DNA from: Clostridiales bacterium
GTDB taxonomy: Bacteria > Bacillota > Clostridia > Oscillospirales > Oscillospiraceae
NCBI GenBank assembly: GCA_020859945.1
Contig: JAJBVG010000063.1
Span: 62,365-112,166, forward strand
DNA length: 49,802 bases
Direction: 5' to 3'
In this document: one piece after another, positions 1 to 7,026 of the stretch
How the letters are laid out: the number at the start of each line of letters is the position of its first letter
Numbering within the stretch: position 1 is the first letter of the stretch
Translations under genes and position numbers: made by a program
Notes under the pieces: model-generated
Seen by the model: only the letters and a program-made list of their open reading frames with translations
Told to the model about the DNA's origin: nothing
Database searches by the model: none

Positions 1-2
1 AC

Positions 3-233
3 GGTGCTGATACCTATCTGGTCGTCCTGACCGAGGCTGAGGAAGGTTCCGAAGGCTCCGAAGGCAGCTCCTCCGGCTCCAGCAGTTCCAGCAGCAGCTC
101 TTCCGGCTCCAGCTCCAGCAGCTCCTCCACCTCCCCCAAGACCGACGACATCAACATGGCCCCCTATGTGACCCTGTGTGTGTTGGCTCTGGCCGGTGCG
201 GTGGTCGCTGGTAAGAAGGCTTTTGCCAAGTAA
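3..233 (+). CDS. C-terminal end of a wall-anchored surface protein (partial)
   Basis: Only the last 76 codons are inside the window; the start lies before base 1. After a short folded-looking stretch comes a linker of almost pure Ser/Gly, then SPKTDD, a hydrophobic segment of about 17 residues (YVTLCVLALAGAVVAG) and a Lys-containing tail (KKAFAK). This is the layout of a sortase sorting signal: recognition motif, membrane segment, basic stop. The motif is a SPKT-D variant rather than LPXTG; clostridial surface proteins often use (N/S)PxTG-type signals, so anchoring by a class B/D-like sortase is an inference. What the exported part does cannot be told from here. A strong terminator follows directly. 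Confidence 0.7.
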   Translation, partial: GADTYLVVLTEAEEGSEGSEGSSSGSSSSSSSSSGSSSSSSSTSPKTDDINMAPYVTLCVLALAGAVVAGKKAFAK

Positions 234-270
234 GATTTCACTGAAACGTTAAAATTCAATACGAAAACAA

Positions 271-318
271 AGGCCACAGGCCGCGGAGAGCATCCGCAGT
301 CTGTGGTCTGTATTTTTT
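271..318 (+). terminator. Rho-independent terminator of the surface protein gene
   Basis: The outer arms AGGCCACAG and CTGTGGTCT pair (one G-U), an inner GCGG/CCGC extends the stem, and a TATTTTTT run follows. It lies 38 bases after the stop and just before the 3' end of the convergent hydrolase gene. Confidence 0.8.
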
Positions 319-333
319 CGGGACAGCGGGCGG

Positions 334-1290
334 TCATTCCGCCTGGGTGTTTTCCCCTGTTATGCCCACCGACTGGAGCCAGTCGAGCAGGTCCCGGTAA
401 ATGTCCGCCCGCTGCGCCTCTCGGAGGATATCGTGGCGCAGGCCGGGGTAGAGCTTGACGCTGACCCGGTGCATTCCCTGGCGGGCCCAAAACCGCTGCG
501 TCCGGGTGACGCCTTTGCCGAAGTCGCCCACCGGGTCGTCCGCCCCGGACAGCAACAGTAGGGGTAGCTCCGAGTTCATGCGCCGGACCCGCTTGGGGTC
601 AATGCAGCGCTGCATCCCGCGCAGCAGCTCCCGAAAGGCCCCCACGGTGAAGTCCTCGCCCCGCAGTTCGTCCTTTAGAAAGACCTGACGGGCCTGTTGG
701 TCCGCCAGCAGCCAGTCGAATTTGGATTGATTTGGCGCAAATTTTTTGTTGTACCCGTCATAGGTCAGCTGGGTGATGCGCTCGGTAGGCACATCGTAGC
801 CGTGTTTGGCCGCCTCCCGGTCCGCCATGTGCGCCGCGATGGAGAGGGCGACAGCGGACTGCTGGCCGGTGCCGACCAGAACAGCCGCCTCCGCGTCAGC
901 GGGATATCGGGTCAAAAAGTCCCGCACTACGAAAGAGCCAAGAGAGAACCCCAGCAGACACAGCGGCAAGCCGGGGTATTGCCCCTGGATGGCGGCGTTC
1001 AGCGTTTTGACGTCCTTCACCAGGAAGTCCCAACTTCCCTCCGGCCCGAAGTAGGTGCGGATGGGGTTGTCAGGGGGCAGGGACAGGCCGTGGCCGATGT
1101 GGTCGTTGCCGCAGACCAGCAGCCCCTGGGCGGTGCAGGCTGCCGCCAGTTCCTCATACCGGCCAATGTGCTCAGTAATCCCGTGGGAAATTTGCAGAAT
1201 CCCCACCGGCGGCGTCTCCGGCGACCAAATGACCGCGTGGATGGGGGTTTTCCCGTCTGAGGACCGGTAGGACAGCTCTTTTTTGTTCAT
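334..1290 (-). CDS. Alpha/beta hydrolase, monoacylglycerol lipase/lysophospholipase type
   Basis: A 318-aa cytoplasmic hydrolase of the Hydrolase_4 (serine aminopeptidase S33/lysophospholipase) family. Seen: oxyanion region HGITEH near residue 36, the family signature NDHIGHG near 62, nucleophile elbow GFSLG with Ser116, an acid in SGADDPVGD and the catalytic His in LYPGLRHD near the C-terminus. No signal peptide. Length and motif order match bacterial monoacylglycerol lipases that release fatty acids from lipids, but the substrate is not known. ATG preceded by AAGAAAGG. It lies downstream of the L,D-transpeptidase gene on the same strand, separated by about 200 bases carrying a pair of inverted heptamer arrays, so co-transcription is uncertain. 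Confidence 0.85.
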   Translation of the reverse strand: MNKKELSYRSSDGKTPIHAVIWSPETPPVGILQISHGITEHIGRYEELAAACTAQGLLVCGNDHIGHGLSLPPDNPIRTYFGPEGSWDFLVKDVKTLNAAIQGQYPGLPLCLLGFSLGSFVVRDFLTRYPADAEAAVLVGTGQQSAVALSIAAHMADREAAKHGYDVPTERITQLTYDGYNKKFAPNQSKFDWLLADQQARQVFLKDELRGEDFTVGAFRELLRGMQRCIDPKRVRRMNSELPLLLLSGADDPVGDFGKGVTRTQRFWARQGMHRVSVKLYPGLRHDILREAQRADIYRDLLDWLQSVGITGENTQAE

Positions 1291-1326
1291 TGCCTTGCCT
1301 TTCTTCCAAAGTGCGGACGGATGAAA

Positions 1327-1356
1327 GCTGTTAGCTATTAGCCGTTAGCTGTTAGT
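1327..1356. repeat. Heptamer array, left member of pair 1
   Basis: Four 7-nt units of TGTTAGC type (TGTTAGC, TATTAGC, CGTTAGC, TGTTAGT) upstream of the hydrolase ribosome site. An array of the same type in opposite orientation lies at 1466-1496, so the two bracket the intergenic gap. Confidence 0.75.
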
Positions 1357-1465
1357 CAGGTGCTGCCGGTCTAACGCGAACAGCAAAAAAGAGAGCTGAG
1401 AGAGAAACCGTCCGTTTGTTAAGAAATCCGAACGGTAAGCGCAGCACAAAAAAGCCAGCACTTTC

Positions 1466-1496
1466 AAGCTAAAAGCTAAGAGCTAATAGTTCCTTA
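1466..1496. repeat. Heptamer array, right member of pair 1, starting at a stop codon
   Basis: Read on the minus strand this is TATTAGC, TCTTAGC, TTTTAGC starting a few bases after the TAA of the L,D-transpeptidase gene. It is inverted relative to the array at 1327-1356. Confidence 0.75.
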
Positions 1497-2933
1497 ATAC
1501 ACAAACACCGCCACCCCAACGTTGACGGTTTCATAAATTTTCTTTGCCGCCTCGTAGGGGGTGTTGACACAGCCGTGAGAACCGTTGGTCAGGTAGATGT
1601 CCCCGCCGTAGGTGCTGCGCCAGCTGGCGTCGTGAATGCCCACGTTTCCGGTGAAGGACATCCAGAAGTTGACGTAAGAGCTGTAGCCCATGGTGACATA
1701 GGTCCCCAGAGTGGCGGGGCTTTTGTGGCAGTCGAAGGCCCAGACGCTGCCGCTGGGGGTGGCGTTGCCCTTGTTGGGGTTGCCGGTGACCACCGGGGTC
1801 TCTACTACCACCTCGTAGTCCTTGTAACACCACATGGTCTGGTCGGCAATGCTGACCTCAACATAAGTGCCGCCGATGTCGTCCACCCCCCGCTCCTGGG
1901 CGGTGTAGAGGTAGGCGGGTTCCAGCTCGCCCACCGTCCCGGCCTCTACCGCCTCAATGAGCGCCTCGGTGGTGGTGGGCCGGTCGATGCACCAGCCGTA
2001 GTCCCCGCCGGTCAGGGTGATGGTTTTGCCGCTGTGGGTGGTGACCACATGGGTCAGGCCGAAGGTGTCGTATTGGTAGGCCAGGGTGGTCTTGACCCAG
2101 TCAAATACCAGGTCGTAGTCCAGGGCATAGGTGCCATCCTCCTGCGGGGCCACCCAGTCCTTGATGACAGTGTTGTCCGCCACCTCCAGCCGCCCGTCCT
2201 CAAAGTCGTAGGTGATTTCCGCTTGGAGCCAGCCGTTGATGCGCTCCAGCTCCCGGTTCAGCGTTTCGTCGTCCTGGTAGACGGTAGGGGAGAGGTAGCA
2301 GCCAGATCCGTCCAGATCCACCTCGGTCTGGTTGGAGTCCAAGGCGTCCAGCAGCAGTTGGGTGGTCTTTTCCTCATCCAGCTCGGTGCCCTGTTCCTCG
2401 GCTTGGATGTAAAACCCCTCGTCGTTTTTTTGCAGGCAGGCGTCCTGCACCTTGGTCACAAAGAGGGGGCTGAAGCAGTCCAGGTCGGCGATCTCCTGCT
2501 CCGCCTTGGTCTGGCTGTACGTAGTGTCGCCGGAGACGCTGAGGACATCCTCTGTGAAGTAGTAAGTGACCCACAGGGCCGGGTTGTACTGCGCCAACAG
2601 CTGGGCTACCTCGCCGGTGTCGTCATAGGCCAGGTCGATGTCTCTGGCCCGGATGACCTCGGTGACGTTGTCCCGCTCCACAATGGTCAGAGCATATTCC
2701 TGCACCTGGCGGTTCAGGGCGGCCACCGCGTTGGCCTCGGTCAGATTGCTGACATCCACCCCGTTAATGGTGGTCTTGTTGGGGAATCGCCCTGTGTAAT
2801 ACCGCGCCGCCAGCGCGTAGAAAAAGACCAGCAGCGCCAGGAACAGCGCCACGATCAGCACATAGACTGCCGGGCCGGTTTTTCGTTTCTTCCTGCGCTT
2901 GACGACTGCGGCCCGTTTGGGTGCCTGCTCCAT
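1494..2933 (-). CDS. L,D-transpeptidase (YkuD) with N-terminal membrane anchor
   Basis: A 479-aa cell-wall enzyme. Basic N-terminus (KRAAVVKRRKKRK), one membrane helix at about residues 22-45, then an extracellular region resembling the peptidoglycan-binding PG_binding_4 repeat (NGVDVSNLTEANAV and following), then a C-terminal YkuD domain. The catalytic signature SHGCVNTP is present with Cys455, preceded by a conserved His in GIHDASW. Such enzymes make 3-3 cross-links between meso-diaminopimelate residues of peptidoglycan stems, a beta-lactam-insensitive route. ATG with AGAAGGTGAG upstream. It is divergent from the amidohydrolase operon across a gap of more than 600 bases. Confidence 0.92.
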   Translation of the reverse strand: MEQAPKRAAVVKRRKKRKTGPAVYVLIVALFLALLVFFYALAARYYTGRFPNKTTINGVDVSNLTEANAVAALNRQVQEYALTIVERDNVTEVIRARDIDLAYDDTGEVAQLLAQYNPALWVTYYFTEDVLSVSGDTTYSQTKAEQEIADLDCFSPLFVTKVQDACLQKNDEGFYIQAEEQGTELDEEKTTQLLLDALDSNQTEVDLDGSGCYLSPTVYQDDETLNRELERINGWLQAEITYDFEDGRLEVADNTVIKDWVAPQEDGTYALDYDLVFDWVKTTLAYQYDTFGLTHVVTTHSGKTITLTGGDYGWCIDRPTTTEALIEAVEAGTVGELEPAYLYTAQERGVDDIGGTYVEVSIADQTMWCYKDYEVVVETPVVTGNPNKGNATPSGSVWAFDCHKSPATLGTYVTMGYSSYVNFWMSFTGNVGIHDASWRSTYGGDIYLTNGSHGCVNTPYEAAKKIYETVNVGVAVFVY

Positions 2934-3249
2934 GTTCTCACCTTCTGTCTGTGTCTAAAGCGTACTGTCTGAATAATACAGCTCACCTCTTATACTCTAC
3001 CACAGAGCAGGGAGAAACACAAGCCAAAAATCCAAAAGGAGGAACCAAACGAGGAAAAACTTCTTTTTTCAAACTGCAAAGCGAAAAACTTTCGCGCAGA
3101 CGCAGGCTTTCTCACAGCTTACCGAATCCTCTCCGGCGTTCCGCCGGAGATTTTGCTGTTTTTGACAAAGAATCGTCGGTCCACTGCCTCTGCTGAGGTG
3201 CGGTGAGAGAGACCCTCTCGTTTGAGAATAGTGCGTTTCTAAAAGCGAA

Positions 3250-3278
3250 TTGCTTAAAGTCCCACAATCGTGTAAGAT
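3250..3278 (+). promoter_or_regulatory. Probable promoter of the amidohydrolase/PTS operon
   Basis: TTGCTT and TAAGAT separated by 17 bases. It is the best sigma-A-like match in the gap and points to the operon. Confidence 0.5.
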
Positions 3279-3367
3279 ACAATCAGCAAAGGACAAGAAC
3301 ACAATTCAAGGCAGACAGCCCCCTGATTCCCTGCAAAGGTGCCCAACCGAAGCCCAGCGAAGTGGGT

Positions 3368-3500
3368 TCGGTTGGGACAGGCAGGGAGCGCAGCGCAGGG
3401 AGAAGCGAAGCTTCGGAAGTACCCCTTGAGGGTAGAGGGGCAAAGCCCCGCAGGGAGAAGCGCAGCTTCGGAAGTGCCCCATTGAGGGCAGAAGTGCCGC
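3368..3500. repeat. Interspersed repeat family B, copy 1 (with a degenerate second unit)
   Basis: Holds the core GGAAGTACCCCTTGAGGGTA (3415-3434) and, about 56 bases on, a diverged copy starting GGAAGTGCCCCATTGAGG. The stretch before each core (GGGAGAAGCGAAGCTTC) can fold on itself. The same core recurs at 4734-4753 inside a gene and at 30890-30909. Confidence 0.85.
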
Positions 3501-3547
3501 CTGACGACGAGGACTGCCTGTAACCCAAAAGAAAGGAAGCGGTCACA

Positions 3548-4585
3548 TTGATTATTGACGCCAACATGTACTGGTTCCCGGAGAGCGTTTTTGAGAACGA
3601 AGCAGACCTGCACAGGTTCCTCTCCGAGATCCCCCGGAACTACGGCACCAACGGTTATCTCAAGGTCAACGACAACGGCACCCGCCAGATCGTCATCGAG
3701 AAGCCCACCGGTTACCAGAGCCTGAACTACGTCCAGGGCGACTACCAGGTGGAGACCATGCTGGCCGACCTGGACGAGGCCGGCGTGGAAAAAGCGGTGC
3801 TGAAAATCCCCGGCTGCCACGAGTGGATGAGCCTGGCCACCTGCAAGATTTTCAACGACGGCATGGCCGACTATCAGAAGCGCAGCGGCGGGCGGCTGGT
3901 CCCCCTGATGGTGGTCCCGCCCCAGGACGACCCCGCTGTGTTTGCGGAGATCGACCGCTGCCGGAACGAGCTGGGTATGACCGGCGTTCAGATGTGCGCC
4001 CACTACGGCGACTACTACCTGGACGACGAGCAGTTTGCCCCCTTCTTCCGCAAGCTGAACGAGCAGCCGACCACCGTTTATGTCCACCACGTCCCCGTGC
4101 CGGTGGAGAACAAGATGCTCTGCGACTACAACAACCTGCGTCGGTCCTATGGCCGCTGCGTGGACCAGGCCACCGCCATTGGCCGTGAGGTGTTCAGCGG
4201 GTTCTTTGAGAAGTACCCCAACCTGACCTTCGTCCACTCCATGCTGGGCGGCGGGTTCTTCGCCCTGTCCAGTATGCTCTTCCCCCAGCAGTCCAAGGCC
4301 AAGGACAAGGTCCAGCGCTTTGAGGTGGGCCAGAGCAACGTCAAGGAGCAGTACCAGCAGCACATCTACTTTGAGATGTCCCACGCCCAGCCCTGGGGCA
4401 AAGAGCAGCTGGAGTGCGCCGTCAAGGTGCTGGGGGCCGACCACATCCTCTTTGGCACCTCCTATCCCGTCCGCCGGGAGTGGCTGCTGGGCGGCCCGGC
4501 CTTTGTTCAGGCCCTGGACATCTCCGATGAGGAAAAGGACCTGATTCTCTGTAAAAACGCCCAGCGGCTCTATAACATCCAGTGA
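3548..4585 (+). CDS. Amidohydrolase-2 family TIM-barrel protein without the usual HxH motif
   Basis: 345 aa, resembling the amidohydrolase_2 (ACMSD-like) family: predicted alternating strands and helices, VYVHHVPVPVE mid-protein, FVHSMLGGGFF around residue 230 and the C-terminal LFGTSYPVRREW, matching the family's usual GSDxP strand. The first strand reads MIIDANMYWFPE, where the family normally has DxHxH; both metal-binding His are replaced (Asn, Tyr), so metal binding or catalysis may differ. The start is TTG at 3548, chosen because AAAGGAAG sits at the right distance; the next ATG would cut off the first strand. First gene of an operon with two ceramidase-like genes (15-base gap) and a PTS gene. 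Substrate unknown. Confidence 0.75.
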   Translation: MIIDANMYWFPESVFENEADLHRFLSEIPRNYGTNGYLKVNDNGTRQIVIEKPTGYQSLNYVQGDYQVETMLADLDEAGVEKAVLKIPGCHEWMSLATCKIFNDGMADYQKRSGGRLVPLMVVPPQDDPAVFAEIDRCRNELGMTGVQMCAHYGDYYLDDEQFAPFFRKLNEQPTTVYVHHVPVPVENKMLCDYNNLRRSYGRCVDQATAIGREVFSGFFEKYPNLTFVHSMLGGGFFALSSMLFPQQSKAKDKVQRFEVGQSNVKEQYQQHIYFEMSHAQPWGKEQLECAVKVLGADHILFGTSYPVRREWLLGGPAFVQALDISDEEKDLILCKNAQRLYNIQ

Positions 4586-4600
4586 AAGGGGGCGTCAGCC

Positions 4601-5911
4601 ATGTTGGTAGGCGCCGGAAAAGTGAAAATTGAACTGCCGGAGTCCCTGTTCCCCATCGAGGGCTTCGGCGGCGTCCACGACGACCTCTATGTGCGCGCCC
4701 TGCTGTTGCAGGGACAGGGAGGAGCGCAGCCCCGGAAGTACCCCTTGAGGGTAGGAGTTCCCTTCCTCATCGTGTGCTTTGACGCCACCTCTCTGCGGCC
4801 CTACGCAATCCAGGCATTCCGCGCACAGGCGGCGGAGGCGGCGGGCATCCCCCAGGAAAATGTCTGGCTCTGCGTCAGCCACACCTTCTCCGCGCCCCAC
4901 CTGCGCTCGGAGGAGGCCCTTGCCCGGGAGGGCGGCGAGGTGGCCCGGAAGAATGAGGTTTTGTTCGCCTCCATGACCGCTGCCATGCAGTCCGCCATCG
5001 CTCAGGCGAAAGCCAGCCTGGAGGAGACCCAGCCCGTCATCGGCAACGCTTACTGTGCCGTCAACGTCAACCGGGATATGCTCACCGCTCAGGGCTGGTG
5101 GCTGGGAGCCGACGACCTGGGGGAATCGGACAAGACTGTTCCCTTCGTCAAGTTCCTCCGCCCCGATGGGCAGACCAAAGCGGTCCTCTACAGCTGCGAT
5201 GTGCAGTCCTCCGTCATGGACCACTCCAAGGGTGCGGATGGCCGCAGCCAGGTCACAGGCGATTTGGTGGGGGCCGCCAGCCGGTTCATCGAGGCGCAGT
5301 ACGGCGACGGCTTTGTGGCCCTGTTCCTGCTGGGAGCCGCAGGCGACCAGGCCCCGCTGTTCAAGGCGAAGCATAACATCCCCAACCGGGACGGTTCCAT
5401 CGAGGAGACGGACATCGGGGACGAGGGATTTGTGCTGGTGAACGCCCTGGGCAAGAAGCTGGGGGCGCAGGTGGTACAGGCCATGGAGCGAGTAAAGCAG
5501 CCCTTCCAGCCGGGAGAGGCCACTCTGCGGCAGACTACTATCAACTGCCCAGGCCAGAAAATCGCCCCCAACCTGAAGGACATCCATCCCACCAAATCCT
5601 ATGACTTCCAGCCGGAAGGGGAGCGGACGGTGGCGGTGTCCTACCTGACCCTGGGTCATGTGGCCCTGGTGGGACTGGGGCCGGAGCTTTCCAGCACCAC
5701 TGCCATCGACATCAAGAAGGATTCCCCCTATCCGCTGACCATCGTGGCTACTATGGTCAACGGTGGGGACAAGTACATGCCGGAGCACACTGCTTATGAC
5801 CGCATCACCTATGAGGCCATGAACTCCAAGTTCGCCAAGGGCTCCGCAGAGTTGGTACACAGGCATATCACGGAAACGTTAAAATCCATCCAAAAGGAGG
5901 GAACAACATGA
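4601..5911 (+). CDS. Neutral/alkaline ceramidase-like protein 1, carrying an in-frame repeat insertion
   Basis: 436 aa, related to the N-terminal domain of neutral/alkaline non-lysosomal ceramidase; cytoplasmic (no signal peptide). Family landmarks: GVHDDLYVRALLL near the N-terminus, SHTFSAPH (family HTHSAP-like) and LGAAGDQAP around residue 250. In true neutral ceramidases the last motif is GDVSPN with the nucleophile Ser; here it is Ala251, so this copy may be inactive or act otherwise. Residues 38-50 (roughly GQGGAQPRKYPLRV) are encoded by interspersed repeat B and are missing from the paralogue encoded next. ATG preceded by AAAGGGGG; the stop overlaps the next start (ATGA). Bacterial members of this family are mostly uncharacterised. 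Confidence 0.8.
   Translation: MLVGAGKVKIELPESLFPIEGFGGVHDDLYVRALLLQGQGGAQPRKYPLRVGVPFLIVCFDATSLRPYAIQAFRAQAAEAAGIPQENVWLCVSHTFSAPHLRSEEALAREGGEVARKNEVLFASMTAAMQSAIAQAKASLEETQPVIGNAYCAVNVNRDMLTAQGWWLGADDLGESDKTVPFVKFLRPDGQTKAVLYSCDVQSSVMDHSKGADGRSQVTGDLVGAASRFIEAQYGDGFVALFLLGAAGDQAPLFKAKHNIPNRDGSIEETDIGDEGFVLVNALGKKLGAQVVQAMERVKQPFQPGEATLRQTTINCPGQKIAPNLKDIHPTKSYDFQPEGERTVAVSYLTLGHVALVGLGPELSSTTAIDIKKDSPYPLTIVATMVNGGDKYMPEHTAYDRITYEAMNSKFAKGSAELVHRHITETLKSIQKEGTT
4711..4754. repeat. Interspersed repeat family B, copy 2, inside a coding sequence
   Basis: Starts GGGACAGGGAGGAGCGCAGC and ends with the 22-base core shared exactly with the copies at 3414-3435 and 30889-30910. The inner segment is shorter than in copy 1, and the reading frame of the ceramidase-like gene is kept. 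Confidence 0.85.
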
Positions 5912-7005
5912 AAATCGGCTGCGCGAGGCATTGCCTCTCCCCCAAACAGGACCCGTTTTATCTCATCGGGTTCCGCAGCCCCAACCGTATGGAGCCGTCC
6001 AGCGGCATCCATGACGACATCTACTGCAATTCCCTGCTGTTCGAGCAGGACGGCAAGCGGCTGTTCCTGTTCTCCGCAGACTTCCTGGAGTTCGAGGAGT
6101 CCATGGCCGAGGATGTCAAAACGCTGATGCTGGACAAATACGGCCTGGAGCGGGACTGCCTGCTGCTGGCCGCCACCCACAACCACTCCTCCGTGGTGGG
6201 CTACCACAAGGGCTGGTACACCGGGAAGTATGACCAGCGGTACTACGACTTCCTCATCGACACCATCTGCCGCAGCTACGAGGAGTGCGCCGCCAACCTG
6301 CGCCCCGCCACCGCCAAAATCGGGCGGAAGGTCATCACCGGCTACTACGGCAACCGGAACCACCCCGGCCAGCTGGCGGACAACGAGGTGGCGGTGGTCA
6401 AGTTCTTCGACGAGAACGGAACCGCCTTCGCGGGCTTCGTCAACTGGGCCGTCCACTCCACCGTTATCAGCGCTGACAACACCTGGCTCACCGCAGAGTG
6501 GGCGGGCAACGTCAGCAAAAAGCTGGGAGAGGTCTTTGGATTCTACCCGGCCATGGTGGTGGGCGCGGCAGGCGATTGCAGCAACCGCAACGAGCGCCAG
6601 GGCAAGGACTTCGACGAGCTGGAGCGGGTGTCCACCGGCATGGCGGAGGAGATCGCCGCCATCCCTGTGGAGAAGGACGTGGAGCTGAACCGGCTGACGG
6701 TACAGACCCTGTTCCACACCGTCCACAGCAGCAAGTTCCACCTGGACGCGAAAGCCTGGGTCATCAGCCTGGGTGGACTGCAAATCTTCGTGTTCCCCGG
6801 CGAGCTGGGCAGCGCCTTCGGCATCCAGATGAAGGAGAACTGCCCGGTGGAGGCGGTGGTCTGCGGCTACACCAACGGATATTATGAGTATTTTCTGCCT
6901 GCGGCGGAATACGGTCTGTCTTTCGAGACCAAGGACAGCCCCGTTCCTCGTGGCGAGCCGGAGAAGCTCATTCAGAAATATATTCAAGTGTCAAACACCA
7001 TTTAA
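5908..7005 (+). CDS. Neutral/alkaline ceramidase-like protein 2
   Basis: 365 aa, paralogue of the preceding protein and translationally coupled to it by an ATGA overlap, with AAAGGAGGG upstream. It aligns by eye: GIHDDIYCNSLLFEQ, then a short DGKR turn where the first paralogue has its repeat-encoded insert, then LFLFSADFLE. The zinc-site region reads AATHNHSS and the nucleophile region GAAGDCSNRNE with Ser225 retained, so this copy looks more likely to be the catalytic member. No signal peptide, so it acts in the cytoplasm, probably on something delivered by the PTS encoded 21 bases downstream. A lipid ceramide is not implied; an amide or N-acyl sugar substrate is only a guess. Confidence 0.8.
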   Translation: MKIGCARHCLSPKQDPFYLIGFRSPNRMEPSSGIHDDIYCNSLLFEQDGKRLFLFSADFLEFEESMAEDVKTLMLDKYGLERDCLLLAATHNHSSVVGYHKGWYTGKYDQRYYDFLIDTICRSYEECAANLRPATAKIGRKVITGYYGNRNHPGQLADNEVAVVKFFDENGTAFAGFVNWAVHSTVISADNTWLTAEWAGNVSKKLGEVFGFYPAMVVGAAGDCSNRNERQGKDFDELERVSTGMAEEIAAIPVEKDVELNRLTVQTLFHTVHSSKFHLDAKAWVISLGGLQIFVFPGELGSAFGIQMKENCPVEAVVCGYTNGYYEYFLPAAEYGLSFETKDSPVPRGEPEKLIQKYIQVSNTI

Positions 7006-7026
7006 ACAGAAAAGGAGAGTTCAACA

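Larger units (their letters stand above)
2934..3547. other. 614-base gap: divergent promoter region with repeats
   Basis: No credible gene: the ORFs here are short, lack ribosome sites and overlap repeats. Contents: leader of the L,D-transpeptidase gene, a plus-strand promoter at 3250-3278, a GC-rich hairpin (CCCAACCGAA at 3342-3351 with TTCGGTTGGG at 3367-3376), and a block of interspersed repeat at 3368-3500. The transcript of the amidohydrolase operon would therefore have a structured leader of roughly 260 bases. Confidence 0.6.

Noticed and set aside
1575-2972. Long plus-strand ORF opposite the L,D-transpeptidase gene
   Set aside because: Antisense shadow in GC-rich DNA: Val/Gly/His-rich composition, no ribosome site, and the other strand encodes a clear YkuD enzyme.
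3203-3523. Small ORF over the repeat block upstream of the amidohydrolase gene
   Set aside because: It runs through repeat family B and a hairpin, with no ribosome site, and is translated repeat rather than a gene.
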